DNA of 64,000 nt from Providencia rettgeri (GTDB lineage: Bacteria > Pseudomonadota > Gammaproteobacteria > Enterobacterales > Enterobacteriaceae): assembly GCF_023205015.1 (NCBI RefSeq), contig NZ_CP096258.1, positions 4,278,001 to 4,342,000 on the forward strand. The letters are read 5' to 3'. Made by a program: the position numbers and the translations under genes. This document shows positions 38,127 through 47,797 of the stretch, piece after piece. The notes below the pieces were generated by a model. The model worked only from the letters and a program-made list of their open reading frames with translations. It did no database searches and was not told the DNA's origin. Position 1 is the stretch's first letter. Every line of letters begins with the position of its first letter.

Positions 38127-38431
38127 AATTCTGGTCTCCCTTATCAGCTTTTACACGATTGTAAGTAGCATGATCCTCTGTGTCCAGTTCCTTCCTTCTG
38201 AATCGTAATAACCTTCATTAAAAAACACTGGTCAGATCACACCGCAAAGGTCGAATCCGTCACTATTTTTGATTGTTTTATTTCGTTTTGGTGATGTAAC
38301 ACACACTTTTCAATTTCGATATTTCTCGTTTATGTTCTTTAACGATAAATTTACAGTTAATGATTTTCGATTAGAAAATCTTAACTTAAAAAAACATTAC
38401 AATATTTTTCATTTTCGTAGGATAGAAACGT
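38127..38431. promoter_or_regulatory. zapB-glpF divergent promoter region with a GlpR-like palindrome
   Basis: 305 bp between zapB and glpF. An inverted repeat GATTTTC-GATTA-GAAAATC at 38362-38380, 52 bp before glpF, resembles the GlpR operator half-sites (AT-T-TTCG), and a similar TATGTTC/ACGATAAA element precedes it. Assignment to GlpR is inferred from the downstream glpFK genes. Confidence 0.45.
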
Positions 38432-39292
38432 ATGAGCCAAATGACGACTACATCACTCACCGGTCAGTGCATCTCAGAGTTTTTAGGGACTGCGCTACTG
38501 GTCTTTTTTGGTCTAGGTTGTGTTGCTGCCGTTAGAATCGCGGGTGCACAACTAGGCTTATGGGAAATTAGTATTATCTGGGGCTTCGGCGTTGCTTTAG
38601 CCGTTTACCTCACCGCTGGCACCTCGGGTGCCCACCTAAACCCAGCCGTCACTCTCGCATTATGGCTGTTTGCGTGTTTTGATAGACGCAAAGTCGTGCC
38701 TTATATCATTGCCCAGATGCTAGGTGGCTTCTTTGCAGCCGCATTAGTCTACTCAATGTATTCCCCAGTATTTTTCGATTACGAGCAAGTCCACCATATT
38801 ATTAGGGGCTCGCAAGAAAGCTTATTTACTGCAGGTGTTTTCTCAACCTACCCCGCCCCACAAATTAGCGTTCCACATGCATTTTTTATTGAAGTCATTA
38901 TTGCAGCCATTCTTGTTTGCTTAATACTTGCGTTAACTGATGATGGCAACGGTGTCCCTCGTGGCCCACTCGCGCCACTGTTAATCGGTATTTTGATTGC
39001 CGTCATCGGTGGGTCATTTGGCGCGCTCACAGGGTTCGCACTCAACCCTGCTCGTGACTTTGGCCCAAAAGTTGTGGCTTATCTCGCAGGTTGGGGGGAT
39101 ATTGCCCTGACTGGTGGCCGCGATATTCCGTATTTCCTTGTCCCATTGACAGCACCTATTGTTGGTGGTCTGCTAGGCGCATTCGCCTATCGCAAACTGA
39201 TTGGTCGCCACTTACCTTGCATGGTATGTGAAGAAGAGACCAAAACAGAAAAATTATCCGTTAAAAACACCAAATCCTCGGAACAGGCTTAA
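38432..39292 (+). CDS. glpF: Glycerol facilitator GlpF
   Basis: Aquaglyceroporin of the inner membrane that lets glycerol diffuse in. 286 residues with six helices and two half-helices. Both NPA boxes are present: GAHLNPAVTLALW and GFALNPARDFGPK, the latter with the selectivity-filter Arg and the aquaglyceroporin Asp (NPARD). A polar C-terminal tail (ETKTEKLSVKNTKSS) is cytoplasmic. glpK starts 3 bp later. Confidence 0.96.
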   Translation: MSQMTTTSLTGQCISEFLGTALLVFFGLGCVAAVRIAGAQLGLWEISIIWGFGVALAVYLTAGTSGAHLNPAVTLALWLFACFDRRKVVPYIIAQMLGGFFAAALVYSMYSPVFFDYEQVHHIIRGSQESLFTAGVFSTYPAPQISVPHAFFIEVIIAAILVCLILALTDDGNGVPRGPLAPLLIGILIAVIGGSFGALTGFALNPARDFGPKVVAYLAGWGDIALTGGRDIPYFLVPLTAPIVGGLLGAFAYRKLIGRHLPCMVCEEETKTEKLSVKNTKSSEQA

Positions 39293-39295
39293 ATT

Positions 39296-40822
39296 ATGAC
39301 AACTGAAACCACTATTGCGAAAAAGTATATTGTTGCACTCGACCAAGGCACAACCAGCTCACGCGCTGTTGTACTCGACCATGATGCAAATATTGTCAGT
39401 ATTTCACAACGTGAATTCACCCAAGTTTATCCTAAACCAGGTTGGGTGGAACACGACCCAATGGAAATTTGGGCATCGCAAAGCTCAACACTTGTCGAAG
39501 TACTCGCTAAAGCGGATATTCGTACCGATGAAGTCGCTGGCATTGGGATCACTAACCAACGTGAAACCACCATCGTATGGGAAAAAGCCACAGGTAAGCC
39601 TGTTTATAATGCGATTGTATGGCAATGTCGTCGTACTGCTGATTTTTGTACGCATCTAAAACAAAATGACCGCGATTTAGAAGAGTATATTCGCCAAAAT
39701 ACGGGGCTGGTTGTTGACCCCTATTTCTCCGGTACCAAAGTAAAATGGATTTTAGATAATGTTGAAGGCGCACGTGAACGTGCTGAGAAAGGCGAATTAC
39801 TGTTTGGGACGGTGGATACTTGGCTCGTTTGGAAAATGACACAAGGGCGTGTTCATGTCACCGACTACACCAATGCCTCTCGAACTATGTTATTCAATAT
39901 CCGTAACCTTGAGTGGGATGACAAAATTCTCAAAGCGCTCAATATTCCACGTGCAATGCTCCCTGAAGTACGCCCCTCTTCCGAAGTCTACGGGCAAACC
40001 AATATTGGGGGGAAAGGTGGGACTCGTATCCCAATTTCAGGGATGGCGGGAGACCAACAAGCCGCGCTATACGGCCAACTGTGTGTAAAACCGGGTATGG
40101 CTAAAAATACCTATGGAACAGGTTGCTTCTTACTACTAAATACAGGGGAAACCGCTGTACGCTCAAACCACGGGTTGTTAACGACCATCGCTTGTGGGCC
40201 GAGAGGCGAAGTCAATTATGCCCTTGAAGGTGCTGTATTCGTGGGCGGAGCATCTATTCAATGGCTGCGTGATGAACTGAAATTGATTGATGAATCGACA
40301 GACTCAGAGTACTTTGCCACTAAAGTGAAAGACAGTAATGGCGTGTATGTTGTTCCCGCCTTTACAGGCTTAGGCGCACCCTATTGGGACCCGTATGCGC
40401 GTGGCGCTATTTTTGGCCTAACGCGTGGTGCAAACCGCAACCACATCATTCGTGCAACCTTAGAGTCCATCGCTTATCAAACCCGTGATGTACTTGATGC
40501 AATGCAAGCAGACTCTGGTGAGCGCTTAAAAGCACTGCGGGTTGATGGGGGCGCTGTCGCCAATAACTTTTTAATGCAATTCCAGTCAGATATTTTAGGT
40601 ACCCCTGTTGAGCGTCCTGAAGTGCGAGAAAGCACCGCATTGGGCGCCGCTTACCTTGCAGGTTTAGCCGTTGGTTTCTGGAGTAATCTTGATGAGTTAC
40701 AGAGCAAGGCGACCATTGAGCGTGTATTCAAACCAGGTATTGAAACGACGGAACGTAATTTCAAATACGAGGGATGGAAAAAAGCCGTAGCACGCGCCCA
40801 AGAGTGGGAAGACCGCGGCTAG
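39296..40822 (+). CDS. glpK: Glycerol kinase GlpK
   Basis: Phosphorylates glycerol with ATP, trapping it in the cell. 508 residues (E. coli 502). FGGY-family signatures: YIVALDQGTTSSRAVVLDHD, GIGITNQRETTIVWEKATG, GTVDTWLVWKMT, GMAGDQQAALYGQLC and GAPYWDPYARGAIFGLTRG, plus LRVDGGAVANNFLMQFQSD. Operon with glpF (3-bp gap). The E. coli third gene, glpX, does not follow here; a terminator and an unrelated gene do. Confidence 0.97.
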   Translation: MTTETTIAKKYIVALDQGTTSSRAVVLDHDANIVSISQREFTQVYPKPGWVEHDPMEIWASQSSTLVEVLAKADIRTDEVAGIGITNQRETTIVWEKATGKPVYNAIVWQCRRTADFCTHLKQNDRDLEEYIRQNTGLVVDPYFSGTKVKWILDNVEGARERAEKGELLFGTVDTWLVWKMTQGRVHVTDYTNASRTMLFNIRNLEWDDKILKALNIPRAMLPEVRPSSEVYGQTNIGGKGGTRIPISGMAGDQQAALYGQLCVKPGMAKNTYGTGCFLLLNTGETAVRSNHGLLTTIACGPRGEVNYALEGAVFVGGASIQWLRDELKLIDESTDSEYFATKVKDSNGVYVVPAFTGLGAPYWDPYARGAIFGLTRGANRNHIIRATLESIAYQTRDVLDAMQADSGERLKALRVDGGAVANNFLMQFQSDILGTPVERPEVRESTALGAAYLAGLAVGFWSNLDELQSKATIERVFKPGIETTERNFKYEGWKKAVARAQEWEDRG

Positions 40823-40855
40823 TCTATTTTTAACCGCCTTTATTTTTAATCACCC

Positions 40856-40884
40856 AAGGCCATATAAATTATATGGCCTTTTTT
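40856..40884 (+). terminator. Intrinsic terminator after glpFK
   Basis: 10-bp stem AAGGCCATAT/ATATGGCCTT with a 5-nt loop, followed directly by TTTT. Confidence 0.9.
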
Positions 40885-41044
40885 ATTTTATCCCTACAAG
40901 TATGACTTTCTTCTAATAACTAATTAGTTAATCAATGAAAATGCAGTTATTAAAATAATAATAAATTAGACCGTTTTTTTGAGTTTATTTAGAATAACAT
41001 TCCAATGAAATTCGAAATTAACCCTCAAAAAATGGATTTTGGTA

Positions 41045-44000
41045 ATGGATAACCTTAAAATATTTGCTGATGAAATACAGCAAGGTAACTTACAACTAGG
41101 ATGGTATAAAAAAGGGAGAGTGGCAATTATTCGGCAAGATACCACCTTGATAAATGCATTAAAGGATAACCCTGAACAATCAGCTGACGGCGAAAAAGCA
41201 TTTAAGTTATTCAGTTGGTTAAGTGATAAGCCCCGTTTAGCGGGTGAAAATAAAAAAACCTATATATTAAGTGCGCTCGGCACTAAAGATTTCTCCGGCT
41301 TTAGTTTCCATACGAAGCAAAATTTGTTTGTTGAAAGTTTTAATTCACCCCACGAATGGATTGATGGAGAAACCAGAGCACAGGCTCAGCTCGCTGATTT
41401 ATTATTACCAAGTGGGCAATGGCATCGCCATTATAGTATCGTCGTCTTACCCGAAAATGCCAATGACAAACAAGTCGAGCTCATTCGCCATTGGTTAGAA
41501 CTCACAGGCGGGAGTTTATTGATAGTCAAAGATAAACACAAAAAACCATCAGCTTCTACTCAACAACTCATTGATGAACTTCGCCCAGTAGAACGCATTG
41601 AACTAACCAATAACACCTTAGACAATCATAACTTCCAGCAAGCCATCACCCTACCACCCCATTCAATAAACTCATTGAAGCTAACCGATGAATTACGGAA
41701 TAACAGCCAATATTTCTCAATATCTATAGAAAATACCAAGTATAACAAGACGTTGTCTTTACATAACATCCCAATTACAGAAACGTCGTCTTGGCAACAG
41801 ATTGCCCATTCCATCGAAACTGATGTTAATAAAATGATGGCAGTAAATCAGCTTCCTGCAGTTAAAATCCACTATGAAAAGAATACCTTAAAACTTGTCG
41901 GTGAAAATATCATTTTTCGCCAATTCCAATTGAAACAAACAAAACAGGCAATTTCTCGATATAATACGCAAGAAAGCGTTCCTCAAGTTCTACCCATTTT
42001 AGTCGCCGAAAACCCAGATGAGCTTCCTGATCAGTTAGTTGTGGGTGCCATAACAGGAAAACTGCCAAACAATTCTTATATTAAGGGTTACAAAATTCTT
42101 GAGCAGCCTAAATTTGGCCGACTAACACTAAATAACGCCACCAATGAGTGGCAATATATTGCCGATAACGCAAAATTTGAAACCCACTCAGATCAATTTG
42201 ATTTTATCGGCATGCTACCTAATGGGCAGCAATCACAGCCACTTTCCATTCAGTTACAAACTGAAAATGCACCGCAACTCCGCATTCCAGGAAAGCGTAC
42301 CTTTTCTGTTCCAGACCCCATTTACCATGAACCTCAACGACGTTACAACCCCACACCAAGCGATATGAAAGTTCATAATATTCAACTTGCACAGACTCAC
42401 TTGCAAAATATGGCGGATAAACATATGAGCTTAACGGCTAATCGCTGGGCACTATTGAATGTGGAGATCACCAGCGAAACGGCGGCGAAATCGCCTAATA
42501 TTGAAGCCATCGTCAGTAACAAAGAAAGAAAAATAATAGGTCGAGTGAGACTCACTGGCCCAAATCATTTGCCAAAAACATTAACCGCGTTTCCCCAACA
42601 GATGAATGTCTCAGCGCAAAATTGGCATCAGCAACGCTTTACAGCACCGATAAAAGGTGAGTGGATACAACCGGATATCAACATCGTAATCACGGTTAAT
42701 GGCAAACCCATTGTCACCGAAGAAACCAACCAATATGGTTTGTTCTCCCCAAATGTTACCCTTGATAACCACTTAATTGTTCATGTTGATAGCCACAGTT
42801 TATACCAACAAGGGCATGGTATTTATTCATACTCCCCGCTCAGCTGGGGCAAAGAAGCGGCAACAATCTTACCAATCGGGCAACTCACACTGTATAGCGC
42901 ACCTGCCACAGTAAGTCGCCCTAGCTTAACGCCATATTTTAGCTCTTCCAATAGTAAAGCCATCCCTCTTATTCATCCTCATTATGATAACCCTGAAGAA
43001 ATTGGTTACCACCCCAGCGCACAAATTTATTGGGCTTACAATAATAGTAAGAAATACCAAACGACTAACAATGCTAATTCTGACTATCAATATACCGCAG
43101 TTGAAATTTTGCCTTCGAGTGTTGGCACTGCGCTATTAGGACTAGCATCACCTAACCACGGTGGCGGAGTTCATGAACCTAACGTGATGTTTCATGAAGT
43201 TTTTGGTCACGGCCTTGGCTTGCCTCATACCGATATGAAAGATCGCAATAATCAACCAACATACCCTTACAGTTATTATAGTCACGGTAAAAACCCAGCC
43301 TATAACCAATCTAGGCAATATTATGTCACTTATCACGATCTCCACAGTCACTTACAACAAGCCATGCCAACCATGCTTTCCAGCTTTGTTCCCTTTCGAA
43401 GTGGTGCTTATGATGCCTTTTTGCCTCACGCGGATGCCTATAACCAAAAAATTCACCAATTTTTAAGTGGAAGAGTACGCTGGCAAAATAATAAAACGAA
43501 GGGGGAAGATACCGAAGATGGCGGGTTTGCAGGTGACGGTTTTTATCAGCGCTGGGATCAAACCAACAAACAATGGGTTACACTAACCCAACAGAATTAC
43601 GCTGAGTATTATAAACTAACGCAAATTGAACAATTTCCTCATCAGCGCGATGTCCCGATTTATTGGATACAGCACCAATTTACTAAAATGGCGGATAATT
43701 CCCTTCATCCTTATAGCACTATCACCGTTGATCGCACCATAGGAAACCTCCCCGCTGACTACCATAATCTAAAAACGGGCGGTGGCCGCCCATATGATAT
43801 TTATGGTGACTATGCATTAACTGTCACTTATGCGACTCCAAATGGGTTATTAACCGAGGTATTACAAATTCCACACGCAGTGAGCTTCAATATTGCAGAT
43901 AAAGGCGAATTGGTTCAGTTCATTGTACATGAATTAAACGACAAAAAAGAGATGGGTTCGTTGCTCTCTCACTACAGCAACCCAGATTCATTAGCGAATC

Positions 44001-44818
44001 GTCTATTTGCAGAGCATGATGGCCAAACAGTACCTAACCAATTGTTACTCGATAATTATTGGCAGGGTGCCCCTATTTACTGGGCTGTAACAGAAGAAGG
44101 CTTAATTGATTTTTCGACAGGTAAAGTCAACACCGACAAAATCACCTCAAGCAGTGCGCTCTACGCGAAATGGGTTGAAAATGGCCGCCTACATCAACAA
44201 TATTTTTCATTATCTGACCCATTTGGTCAAAAACAGCAAGTTGATACTTCTTTGAATTTTATTGCGCTCAATCACCTTGATACTCACGCATTACAAAACT
44301 CACCGATACCGAATCTGCTTTGCCACACCGCTGATCAGCGTTTAATCGCAGACGTAAATTTCGAACAAACCGTTGATATTACTCACTTAAACTTACCAGA
44401 TGGCCAGTACTCTTTTTGGGTCACACTAAGGACAAGTGATGCACAAAAACACGTTCAAGAAAATGCACCAGCAGAAGAGTGGTATTTTTCCGTACAGCAA
44501 AATCAGTTAACCATAAAAGGCACAATAGACAGTACCCCTGAACTACAACTGGATGGAATACTCATTCATATCGACCAACACTTGCAGGACAATGCGGCTC
44601 CAACATTAGTTTGGCTCCAACAAAACAACCAAAACCCTGTAGGACAATTAGCAGAGAATACAGAATTTCTCGATCACAACCGACCGGTAATATTTAATTC
44701 AGGAGTCATTTTGCCAGAGTTAATATCATCAATCCCCGAAGAGGAACCGGTTTCCTTGTATTCATCGGTGCTATCAATTCCGCAACTGAAACCAGCGGAT
44801 ATACTACTCAGCGCGTAA
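41045..44818 (+). CDS. Very large putative zinc metalloprotease, M66 (StcE/TagA)-like
   Basis: About 1257 residues from ATG 41045 (GGA eight bases upstream; a TTG two codons earlier is possible). No signal peptide or transmembrane helix at the N-terminus. Residues ~340-400 resemble a cadherin/VCBS-type repeat (FGRLTLNNATNEWQYIADNA). Around 450-540 is a segment like the N-terminal domain of M66 proteases (LTANRWALLNVEIT, GEWIQPDINIVI). The catalytic-type motif is MFHEVFGHGLGLPH (His717, Glu718, His722, His728). The Glu-to-His spacing is HEXXGH, one residue longer than the usual HEXXH of M66. Family assignment is by pattern only; substrate and secretion route are unknown. A 15-codon frame (41005-41052) overlaps its start. 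Confidence 0.6.
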   Translation: MDNLKIFADEIQQGNLQLGWYKKGRVAIIRQDTTLINALKDNPEQSADGEKAFKLFSWLSDKPRLAGENKKTYILSALGTKDFSGFSFHTKQNLFVESFNSPHEWIDGETRAQAQLADLLLPSGQWHRHYSIVVLPENANDKQVELIRHWLELTGGSLLIVKDKHKKPSASTQQLIDELRPVERIELTNNTLDNHNFQQAITLPPHSINSLKLTDELRNNSQYFSISIENTKYNKTLSLHNIPITETSSWQQIAHSIETDVNKMMAVNQLPAVKIHYEKNTLKLVGENIIFRQFQLKQTKQAISRYNTQESVPQVLPILVAENPDELPDQLVVGAITGKLPNNSYIKGYKILEQPKFGRLTLNNATNEWQYIADNAKFETHSDQFDFIGMLPNGQQSQPLSIQLQTENAPQLRIPGKRTFSVPDPIYHEPQRRYNPTPSDMKVHNIQLAQTHLQNMADKHMSLTANRWALLNVEITSETAAKSPNIEAIVSNKERKIIGRVRLTGPNHLPKTLTAFPQQMNVSAQNWHQQRFTAPIKGEWIQPDINIVITVNGKPIVTEETNQYGLFSPNVTLDNHLIVHVDSHSLYQQGHGIYSYSPLSWGKEAATILPIGQLTLYSAPATVSRPSLTPYFSSSNSKAIPLIHPHYDNPEEIGYHPSAQIYWAYNNSKKYQTTNNANSDYQYTAVEILPSSVGTALLGLASPNHGGGVHEPNVMFHEVFGHGLGLPHTDMKDRNNQPTYPYSYYSHGKNPAYNQSRQYYVTYHDLHSHLQQAMPTMLSSFVPFRSGAYDAFLPHADAYNQKIHQFLSGRVRWQNNKTKGEDTEDGGFAGDGFYQRWDQTNKQWVTLTQQNYAEYYKLTQIEQFPHQRDVPIYWIQHQFTKMADNSLHPYSTITVDRTIGNLPADYHNLKTGGGRPYDIYGDYALTVTYATPNGLLTEVLQIPHAVSFNIADKGELVQFIVHELNDKKEMGSLLSHYSNPDSLANRLFAEHDGQTVPNQLLLDNYWQGAPIYWAVTEEGLIDFSTGKVNTDKITSSSALYAKWVENGRLHQQYFSLSDPFGQKQQVDTSLNFIALNHLDTHALQNSPIPNLLCHTADQRLIADVNFEQTVDITHLNLPDGQYSFWVTLRTSDAQKHVQENAPAEEWYFSVQQNQLTIKGTIDSTPELQLDGILIHIDQHLQDNAAPTLVWLQQNNQNPVGQLAENTEFLDHNRPVIFNSGVILPELISSIPEEEPVSLYSSVLSIPQLKPADILLSA

Positions 44819-44822
44819 TCTA

Positions 44823-44856
44823 AAGGTCAGTCTGTCTTTTTACAGCCTGACCTTCT
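44823..44856. terminator. Hairpin between the protease gene and emrD
   Basis: Outer stem AAGGTCAG/CTGACCTT and inner stem CTGT/ACAG around a CTTTTT loop, between convergent genes. Extended stem supports a bidirectional terminator. Confidence 0.7.
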
Positions 44857-44861
44857 TCCCA

Positions 44862-46046
44862 TTAGACAGTCCGTTCTGAATGCGCCATTCGTTTAGCGAG
44901 TGGTAACCAGCACAGTAAAATGAGTACCGACATTAAAAACATCAACAACCCAAGGCTAAACTGTCCGTTCTGTGGTAACAACGCAGAAACCCAAGTTGCA
45001 ACGCCTGAGCCGACATTTTGCAAGCCACCAACGAGTGCGCCCGCTGCGCCTGCCAAATAAGGGAAAGGCTCCATTGCCCCTGTCGTTGCTAAAGGAAATA
45101 ACATGCCTGCACCAAAGAAAAACACCGCTGCGGGTACTAATAATGTCCAGGTATTCATAACGCCAAACCAACCTGGCACCCACATCATAAAACCAGCCAA
45201 TAAACAAACAAGCACTGAATGCCACATCAAATTATAAAACGTTTTTCCCTCTCGTCCCGCATACCAAGCACCAAAAAAAGCGGCAGGAATAGGCAAGATA
45301 AATAAAATACTCACGGTGATGCTATTTAGCCCCAATACACCGCCCATCAATACACCACTACTGGCCTCAAAGACCGCTATCCCAGCTAACGCTCCCACTA
45401 ACATAGCAAGGTAAGAGAGAAATGAGCCACTCGATAATAATTCCCGATATGATGCGATCATTTTATGTTTTTCAGGTGAAACAGGGCGTGTTTCTGGTAA
45501 CCAACGATACATACTTAATAATACAGAAGCACCTAAGACAAAAAGGAAAATATAACAAGCATGCCACCCCCAGAAATGGGCCAATATTCCGCCAAACATT
45601 GGAGCCAATAATGGGCTTACTAATATACCCATATTTAATAAGCTATTTGCATAACGCAACGCGGTACCTTTATATAGGTCACGAGGCATGGTTCTTGCCA
45701 TCACACCTGCTACACCGGTTCCTAGCCCTTGCAACCCACTAGCCATAGTAAGTACATTTAGCGTTGGCGCCAAAATTGCTATAGTCGTTGAAAATAAGAA
45801 AATAGTTAAACCGGTTAAAATAACAGGTCGACGACCTATTCGGTCAGATAGCGGCCCATAAACTAACTGCGAAAAACCATAAGAAAATAAATAAGCCGCC
45901 ATCACTTGTTGAACAGCACCAGAGGGCTCATTAAAATAAGCGGCAATTTCAGCAATGACAGGGACATAGATCGTTTGTGTCATTTGGCCGACCGCAGCCA
46001 ATGCAATTAACATTAACAGCAAATTAAAATGTTCCAGCTTTCTCAT
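44862..46046 (-). CDS. emrD: MFS multidrug efflux transporter EmrD
   Basis: Twelve-helix proton-driven exporter of hydrophobic compounds in the inner membrane. I start at MRKLEHFNLLLMLIAL (394 aa), which aligns with the E. coli EmrD start (MKRQRNVNLLLM) and has GAGAG just upstream; a reading from 46130 would add 28 unrelated residues. MFS motif A is YGPLSDRIGRRPVIL. Further matches are GVAGVMARTMPRDLY, SLLNMGILVSPLLAPMFGG, TVSILFILPIPAAFFGAW and FPLATTGAMEPFPYLAG. Confidence 0.92.
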   Translation of the reverse strand: MRKLEHFNLLLMLIALAAVGQMTQTIYVPVIAEIAAYFNEPSGAVQQVMAAYLFSYGFSQLVYGPLSDRIGRRPVILTGLTIFLFSTTIAILAPTLNVLTMASGLQGLGTGVAGVMARTMPRDLYKGTALRYANSLLNMGILVSPLLAPMFGGILAHFWGWHACYIFLFVLGASVLLSMYRWLPETRPVSPEKHKMIASYRELLSSGSFLSYLAMLVGALAGIAVFEASSGVLMGGVLGLNSITVSILFILPIPAAFFGAWYAGREGKTFYNLMWHSVLVCLLAGFMMWVPGWFGVMNTWTLLVPAAVFFFGAGMLFPLATTGAMEPFPYLAGAAGALVGGLQNVGSGVATWVSALLPQNGQFSLGLLMFLMSVLILLCWLPLAKRMAHSERTV

Positions 46047-46522
46047 TTTTCTCTCAAATACATCCAATAATTCAAATACACCTATTTCAGACACAAAATA
46101 ACGCTGCATTATTTCATTGTAATAATGCAAAATTATTTAGAGGCTTAATTATCAATATAAAAATACCGCTTTACGCGTTTATGCCATTTTAAATAGACTT
46201 TGTGTCATTTTAAATAAATAGCAAATAATGCGCTTTGCTTGAGTGTGACTAAGATAACAAAAGCCACCAACTTTTCGTAGTAGTGCGACATTTTATATTT
46301 TTCACCAATGGCAGTAATATTCGCCAGCATTGTCAACATAACTGTACATTGAACTTTAAAACAGACCAATATTAAGAATAAAACACTGGAACACATTATC
46401 GATAAGCATAAATAATGAACTGTTTTAGTATTAAATCCTAGTGCACTAGACTTTGGCTCATTTATATCAAAAATGAGTTATTTTTAAGATAGTCGATTTT
46501 CAAATATGAAGAGGTGGGATTT
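46047..46522. other. emrD-fpr divergent intergenic region
   Basis: About 475 bp, AT-rich, carrying the divergent promoters. No credible gene; a 63-codon minus-strand frame inside it has no ribosome site or recognisable features. I see no SoxS box I would trust, although fpr is a SoxS target in E. coli. Confidence 0.45.
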
Positions 46523-47269
46523 ATGGCAAATTGGGTAACAGGAACAGTGATTGATACCAAATTTTGGACTGATTCATTATTCAGCCTTGTCATCAAGGCC
46601 CCGATTAAACCTTTTATCGCAGGGCAATATGCCAAACTTGGGCTAGAGATCGAGGGAGTACGTGTTCAGCGAGCATACTCTTATGTCAACGCCCCCAGTG
46701 ATAACCGACTTGAATTTTATTTTGTCATCGTCCCCGGAGGTAAACTTAGCCCAAAACTCGCGCAATTAAAACCGAATGATACATTGCAGATCACGGATGA
46801 AGCCACGGGTTTCTTCGTGCTAGACGAAATACCCGAATGTAAAAATTTATGGATGTTATCTACAGGTACCGCAATTGGGCCTTTTTTGTCCATCTTACAG
46901 GAGGGTAAAGACCTTGAGCGCTTCGAAAAAATTGTTTTACTTCACGCTGTTCGTTATGAGAAAGATTTAAGTTATTTACCCTTAATGAAAAAGTTGGAAC
47001 AACAATACCAGGGGAAACTGAAGATTGTCACCGTAGTAAGTCGGGAACAATGTGCGGGTTCATTATATGGCCGGGTTCCAGCTTTAATTGAGGGTCATGA
47101 ACTCGAAAATACTGTTGGCCTAACGCTTTCGCCTGACACCTGTCACGTCATGTTGTGTGGCAACCCTGAAATGGTCAGAGACACTCGTGATACACTGAAA
47201 AATAGCCATGGGATGGTTAAACATTTACGCCGCAAGCCCGGCCATATCTCTAGTGAACAATATTGGTAA
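46523..47269 (+). CDS. fpr: Ferredoxin/flavodoxin-NADP+ reductase Fpr
   Basis: FAD enzyme passing electrons between NADPH and flavodoxin or ferredoxin. 248 residues from the ATG giving MANWVTGTVIDTKFW, which matches the E. coli start; GAGGTGGG lies just upstream. FAD motif RVQRAYSYVNAPSD, NADP site STGTAIGPFLSILQEG, and MLCGNPEMVRDT. The C-terminal aromatic end (EQYW) is as in E. coli (EHYW). Confidence 0.96.
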   Translation: MANWVTGTVIDTKFWTDSLFSLVIKAPIKPFIAGQYAKLGLEIEGVRVQRAYSYVNAPSDNRLEFYFVIVPGGKLSPKLAQLKPNDTLQITDEATGFFVLDEIPECKNLWMLSTGTAIGPFLSILQEGKDLERFEKIVLLHAVRYEKDLSYLPLMKKLEQQYQGKLKIVTVVSREQCAGSLYGRVPALIEGHELENTVGLTLSPDTCHVMLCGNPEMVRDTRDTLKNSHGMVKHLRRKPGHISSEQYW

Positions 47270-47278
47270 TGTCATACA

Positions 47279-47303
47279 CTACCCTGAGGCATCTTCAGGG
47301 TAG
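47279..47303. terminator. Hairpin between fpr and yiiR
   Basis: CTACCCTGA/TCAGGGTAG, a 9-bp stem with a 7-nt loop between the convergent genes fpr and yiiR. Confidence 0.7.
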
Positions 47304-47327
47304 CATTTATGCTATATGGTATTAACG

Positions 47328-47747
47328 CTATAAATAATCTACCGTTTCTGTTTCTTCACCATAGTGATTAACACCCTCCATTCCCACAAAAGCCCCGCAA
47401 TCGAGTACCATTATCATAGTAATTAATAATGGTAAGAAACGCCCGATCCCCCATTGCCATACAGGTTCAAACTGGCTGACATCAATTGAAAAAAGCGCAA
47501 ATGCCAATAAAATTAATGCAAACCATCCCCCCGATTTTCCACGGTCGTGCAAACGCTTCACAAAGATAGCCGCCAAAGGGTAAAGTAGTAAAATAAATAA
47601 CGAGATAGTAAGTGTTTCAGAGAATAGCAGTGTATTTTGTAACAGGGCGACTATGGTCATTAAAATAAAAATGACCGCAATACCTACCCAAAATGGCCGG
47701 CGACCGATACGGCCTTTAAAGGAAAAAGCCCATTGTTGTAATGTCAT
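47328..47747 (-). CDS. yiiR: DUF805 inner-membrane protein YiiR
   Basis: 139-residue membrane protein of the DUF805 family, unknown function. N-terminal signature FSFKGRIGRRPFWVGI with basic residues, then about four hydrophobic segments, and the family motif VKRLHDRGKSGGW between helices two and three. C-terminus is acidic. Same neighbourhood as E. coli (fpr-yiiR-yiiQ-tpiA), which supports the symbol. Confidence 0.85.
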   Translation of the reverse strand: MTLQQWAFSFKGRIGRRPFWVGIAVIFILMTIVALLQNTLLFSETLTISLFILLLYPLAAIFVKRLHDRGKSGGWFALILLAFALFSIDVSQFEPVWQWGIGRFLPLLITMIMVLDCGAFVGMEGVNHYGEETETVDYL

Positions 47748-47797
47748 TACCTATAATCCTGATACAATGTGGAAAACTAAAAATGAGTGGCTCAAAA

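Noticed and set aside
46205..46396. 63-codon minus-strand frame in the emrD-fpr gap
   Set aside because: No ribosome site, hydrophobic by AT bias, and it sits in the expected promoter region.
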